From an uncultured bacterium (GTDB lineage: Bacteria > Bacillota > Clostridia > Lachnospirales > Lachnospiraceae), in contig CALBJL010000115.1 in assembly GCA_937893485.1 (NCBI GenBank), forward strand, positions 1 to 15,842: 15,842 nt of DNA. The letters are read 5' to 3'. The notes below the pieces were generated by a model. It searched no databases and had not been told where the DNA came from. It saw only the letters and a program-made list of their open reading frames with translations. Numbering within the stretch: position 1 is the stretch's first letter; each line of letters begins with the position of its first letter. The translations under genes and the position numbers were made by a program. Below, one piece after another: positions 13,400 to 15,842 of the stretch.

Positions 13400-15294
13400 G
13401 ATACCGCACCTCCTATGATCAGACACATCATGATAATCAGCACACCCGCACTGACAATCACGCAGGGAGTCAGCAGCTTATTCTCTGCCAGATAATCCAT
13501 CATATACCAGTTTGCGGTATAGAGCTGCTTTTCTTCCCCGTAGGAGTCGATAAAGTTTTTATTATCTCCGGCATTGACACCATTCATATAGGAAATGACA
13601 TGCTTTCTCTTATGCCGTTTCGTTCCGAGATAGCATACAAACGGAAGTACCACGATCGCTATGAGCAGGATAACCATAACCATAATATCTGCGCTGTCCA
13701 GTGTCATTGTCGCGCTGCCGAACAGGCTCAGCTCGATCGGTATAACGACATACTTTGACATCGGAATACACAACAGACAGACAACAAGCATGATCACGAC
13801 ATGGATATAAAGGGATACATACTCATCCTTTTTCGTCACATCGCGCAGCGGCGTATCCACACGCGGCGGCCCGATGATCTTTGCCATCCATTTTGTCCAG
13901 TAGAACATTGTCGTGGAGCTGCCGAACGCGATAAAGATAATGAGCAGCGGATTGCTTGCATCGACAAATGCCTTAAACGCAGCCCACTTCGCAATCAGCA
14001 TTCCAAACGGAGCCAGATACATACCGGCGATACCGATCAGCATGATAAATGCCAGACGCGGCAGGCGGTAGATCAGACCCTGCATATTCTCAATATTACG
14101 GCTGTGCAGCGAGTTCTCGACAGCACCGACGTCCTGAAACATCATCGCCTTGCTCACCGCATGGAAAATCAACAGATAGATCGCTGCCCAGATCGTTTCA
14201 CTCATACCGACACCTGCACACGCCACGATCAGTCCGAGGTTGGAGATCGTCGAGTACGCAAGCACTGCCTTTGCGTCCGATTTAGAAATCGCAAGCAGTG
14301 ATGCGAGCAGGAACGTCAGACCTCCGATAAAGCTGACCATCGTTCCGGTCATCGTGCCAAACAGCGCCGGAGAGAGACGAAACAGCAGATAAACACCCGC
14401 CTTGACCATCGTCGCACTATGTAATAACGCAGAGGATGGTGTCGGTGCTACCATTGCACCGAGCAGCCAGCGTGAAAACGGAAGCTGCGCAGACTTTGTG
14501 AGTGCCGCAAATGCAAAGCACGCAATCGGAATCGTCAGGCCCTGTGCAACGATCGTCTGCACATCCACACATCCGATCTCATAGATCGAGCACGCGATAC
14601 CGATCGCAAGCATCAGACCGCCGAGCAGGTTCATCCACAGCGCGCGGAACGAATTATGAATCGCTTCATCCGTTTTGGTGTATCCAATCAGCAGAAATGA
14701 ACAGATACTGGTAACTTCCCAGAAGAAATCCAGCCACAGCATACTCTTTGAGAGCACCAGACCAAACATGGCGCCTAAGAATACAAAGATCAGGGAAAAG
14801 AAATAATATCTCCGGTCAGGAAATTCCCTGTGATAATGATGATAACCGTGCATATAACCGGTTGCATAAACTGTGATCATTCCGCCGATAAATGCGACAA
14901 TGACGATCATCAGCACCGACAGACGGTCAACCAGAAGCTGCGGTGTCTCCTCAAATGCGGGTCCGCATTTTTCCAGCCATATGATAAGCAGCGTCTGTAC
15001 GATCGACAACAGGCTGATCCACAGCTTTTTATACTTGAAACACAGATAGATTACGAGCAGCATCAGCCCGATCTCAGCAATCAGAATCACCGCATCGACC
15101 AGCTCATTTTCAACGAGAATCGCCGTTGCCTGTCCGCCGTGGGATAAAAAATCCACCAGCAGCCAGAGCGTAGCCAGCATAATCACGCCGACAGAGGCAT
15201 ATGCCACCCTGTTACGAATTTTGTTATTCCTTATAAAATACATAAAAATAGCTGCCACAAACGGGAAGCAGATAAGGAATGGTATGAGGTTCAT
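13390..15294 (-). CDS. echA: Ech hydrogenase ion-translocating membrane subunit A (NuoL/Mrp-like)
   Basis: A 634-residue protein with about 15-16 membrane helices, related to NuoL and Mrp antiporter subunits. It should translocate protons or sodium ions, coupled to hydrogen formation. Family residues are visible: the Glu in DFFWEVTSICSFLLIGY, the Lys in ALTKSAQLPFSRWL, PTPSSALLHSATMVKAGVYL with conserved His and Lys, and LIFHAVSKAMMF. A hydrophilic segment near residues 560-600 precedes the last helix. The start ATG 15292-15294 has an AAAGGAG site eight bases upstream. It is the first gene of the operon, 50 bases after the predicted transcription start. Which ion it carries cannot be told from the sequence. 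Confidence 0.95.
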   Translation of the reverse strand: MNLIPFLICFPFVAAIFMYFIRNNKIRNRVAYASVGVIMLATLWLLVDFLSHGGQATAILVENELVDAVILIAEIGLMLLVIYLCFKYKKLWISLLSIVQTLLIIWLEKCGPAFEETPQLLVDRLSVLMIVIVAFIGGMITVYATGYMHGYHHYHREFPDRRYYFFSLIFVFLGAMFGLVLSKSMLWLDFFWEVTSICSFLLIGYTKTDEAIHNSFRALWMNLLGGLMLAIGIACSIYEIGCVDVQTIVAQGLTIPIACFAFAALTKSAQLPFSRWLLGAMVAPTPSSALLHSATMVKAGVYLLFRLSPALFGTMTGTMVSFIGGLTFLLASLLAISKSDAKAVLAYSTISNLGLIVACAGVGMSETIWAAIYLLIFHAVSKAMMFQDVGAVENSLHSRNIENMQGLIYRLPRLAFIMLIGIAGMYLAPFGMLIAKWAAFKAFVDASNPLLIIFIAFGSSTTMFYWTKWMAKIIGPPRVDTPLRDVTKKDEYVSLYIHVVIMLVVCLLCIPMSKYVVIPIELSLFGSATMTLDSADIMVMVILLIAIVVLPFVCYLGTKRHKRKHVISYMNGVNAGDNKNFIDSYGEEKQLYTANWYMMDYLAENKLLTPCVIVSAGVLIIMMCLIIGGAVSWM

Positions 15295-15350
15295 AACTGT
15301 TACTCCTTTCGGTCCGTCCGGACCACCGTTTTTTCAAAAATCCGTCTCTT

Positions 15351-15379
15351 ATTATAGCTCTTTTTATGCAAAATGTTAA
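15351..15379 (-). promoter_or_regulatory. SigA-type promoter of the ech-hyp operon
   Basis: On the minus strand TTAACA (15379-15374) and a perfect TATAAT (15356-15351) are separated by exactly 17 bases. The start would be near 15344. The leader contains the short palindromic stretch GGTCCGGACGGACC (15324-15311) just upstream of the echA ribosome site. Confidence 0.8.
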
Positions 15380-15391
15380 TAGAATTATGCA
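15364..15391. repeat. TTATGCA direct repeats flanking the ech -35 box
   Basis: TTATGCA occurs at 15364-15370 and again at 15385-15391, 21 bp apart (two helical turns). The first copy lies in the promoter spacer and the second just upstream of the -35 box, so a regulator bound to both would cover the promoter. The regulator is unknown. Confidence 0.4.
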
Positions 15392-15415
15392 CATTTCTTA
15401 TATAAATAGTTAAAA

Positions 15416-15757
15416 TTATAACAATCGATCAATCGCCTGGTTCAAATTTTCTAACGCTTCGTCATCTCCGGTCTCGATCGCGTCCACAATACAATGTGAG
15501 ATGTGCTGTTTCAGTATAACTTTTCCGGTATTGTTCAGCGCAGACTTCACTGCGGCGAGCTGGATCAGCACCTCCGAGCATTCTCTCCCGTCCTCAACCA
15601 TCCGCTTGACCGATTCGAGATGCCCGATCGCCTTGGCAAGACGGTTGACGATCTGTCGCACCTCCTTCGGATCATGAGTGTGCCCGTGATCCGCCCCCTG
15701 TCCATGTGTATGCGTAACGACTGTGCCGTCCTCCAGCACATGCGTATGTGTACTCAA
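15416..15757 (-). CDS. CsoR/RcnR-family metal-sensing repressor with His-rich N-terminus
   Basis: A 113-residue all-helical DUF156-type repressor. The sensing residues are Cys60, His85 and Cys89, with the 25- and 4-residue spacing of the Cu(I) site C-H-C of CsoR, rather than the C-H-H of nickel/cobalt RcnR. In front of it are about 30 residues with seven histidines (THTH, HTHG, HGHTH), unusual for CsoR and recalling the N-terminal His ligand of RcnR. It normally binds DNA as apoprotein and lets go on metal binding. The start is TTG 15755-15757, with GGAGG eight bases upstream. It lies on the same strand 121 bases before echA, so it could control the nickel-dependent hydrogenase operon, but I see no G-tract CsoR operator in that gap. 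The metal cannot be decided from sequence alone. Confidence 0.88.
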   Translation of the reverse strand: MSTHTHVLEDGTVVTHTHGQGADHGHTHDPKEVRQIVNRLAKAIGHLESVKRMVEDGRECSEVLIQLAAVKSALNNTGKVILKQHISHCIVDAIETGDDEALENLNQAIDRLL

Positions 15758-15769
15758 TCTTTCTTCCTC

Positions 15770-15842
15770 CTATATGGCTCCCGTAGTCAGCTTGTCCACC
15801 GACTGGATAATATCCCGGATCTTTTCCTCGTACTCCGGATGC
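15770..15842 (-). CDS. C-terminal end of an unidentified protein (runs off right edge)
   Basis: The last 23 codons of a minus-strand gene are visible, ending in QSVDKLTTGAI and a TAG at 15770-15772, thirteen bases before the start of the metal repressor gene. The ribosome site of the repressor immediately follows the stop, so the two genes probably share an operon. The tail is helical and charged with no recognisable domain. I cannot name the protein. Confidence 0.6.
   Translation of the reverse strand, partial: HPEYEEKIRDIIQSVDKLTTGAI

Noticed and set aside
13400..13426. Earlier in-frame ATG for echB giving nine more residues
   Set aside because: The extra residues are out of character for the NuoH N-terminus, and the GGAGG site fits ATG 13397-13399.

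Overview
This window reads as chromosomal DNA of an anaerobic, spore-forming Firmicute, most likely a Lachnospiraceae-type gut or rumen clostridium. The signs are strong GGAGG ribosome binding sites, consensus TTGACA/TATAAT promoters, a SigK-type sporulation sigma gene, a DUF1292 protein, and an Ech-type hydrogenase operon. No tRNA, rRNA, CRISPR array or intact insertion sequence was seen.

Bases 1 to about 1790 look like the end of a mobile or genomic island and are visibly more A+T-rich than the rest. They hold the N-terminal part of an AAA_14/DUF4143-type ATPase (minus strand) whose promoter carries a 14-bp palindrome and a second copy of the palindrome region 84 bp upstream. They also hold a small ORF with an ATC where a start codon is expected, a hairpin terminator shared by convergent genes, and a two-domain XRE regulator broken by a one-base frameshift. 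The island abuts a SigK-like sigma gene that keeps only its first ~90 codons. The break falls at essentially the place where the skin element interrupts sigK in Bacillus subtilis.

Bases 2130-7742 are ordinary chromosome: DUF5662 protein, TraX-family membrane protein, a GlgX/pullulanase-like GH13 protein in which every catalytic residue appears replaced, a divergent acidic DUF1292 protein with a strong promoter, and a short UvrD/PcrA-type helicase.

Bases 7808-15294 form one minus-strand unit: echA-B-C-D-E-F (membrane-bound [NiFe] energy-converting hydrogenase, group 4) followed by the maturation genes hypC-hypD-hypE. It probably starts at a TTAACA-17-TATAAT promoter near 15351-15379. The Ech complex would couple ferredoxin-driven proton reduction, or the reverse, to ion translocation. 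HypC/D/E help build the Fe(CN)2CO part of the active site; hypA, hypB and hypF are not in the window. The large subunit ends right at its C-terminal CxxC motif, so no processing protease should be needed. echC shows a reading-frame conflict between its ribosome binding site and its coding frame. Upstream lies a CsoR/RcnR-family metal-sensing repressor with a His-rich N-terminus, and the last codons of an unidentified gene run off the right edge.
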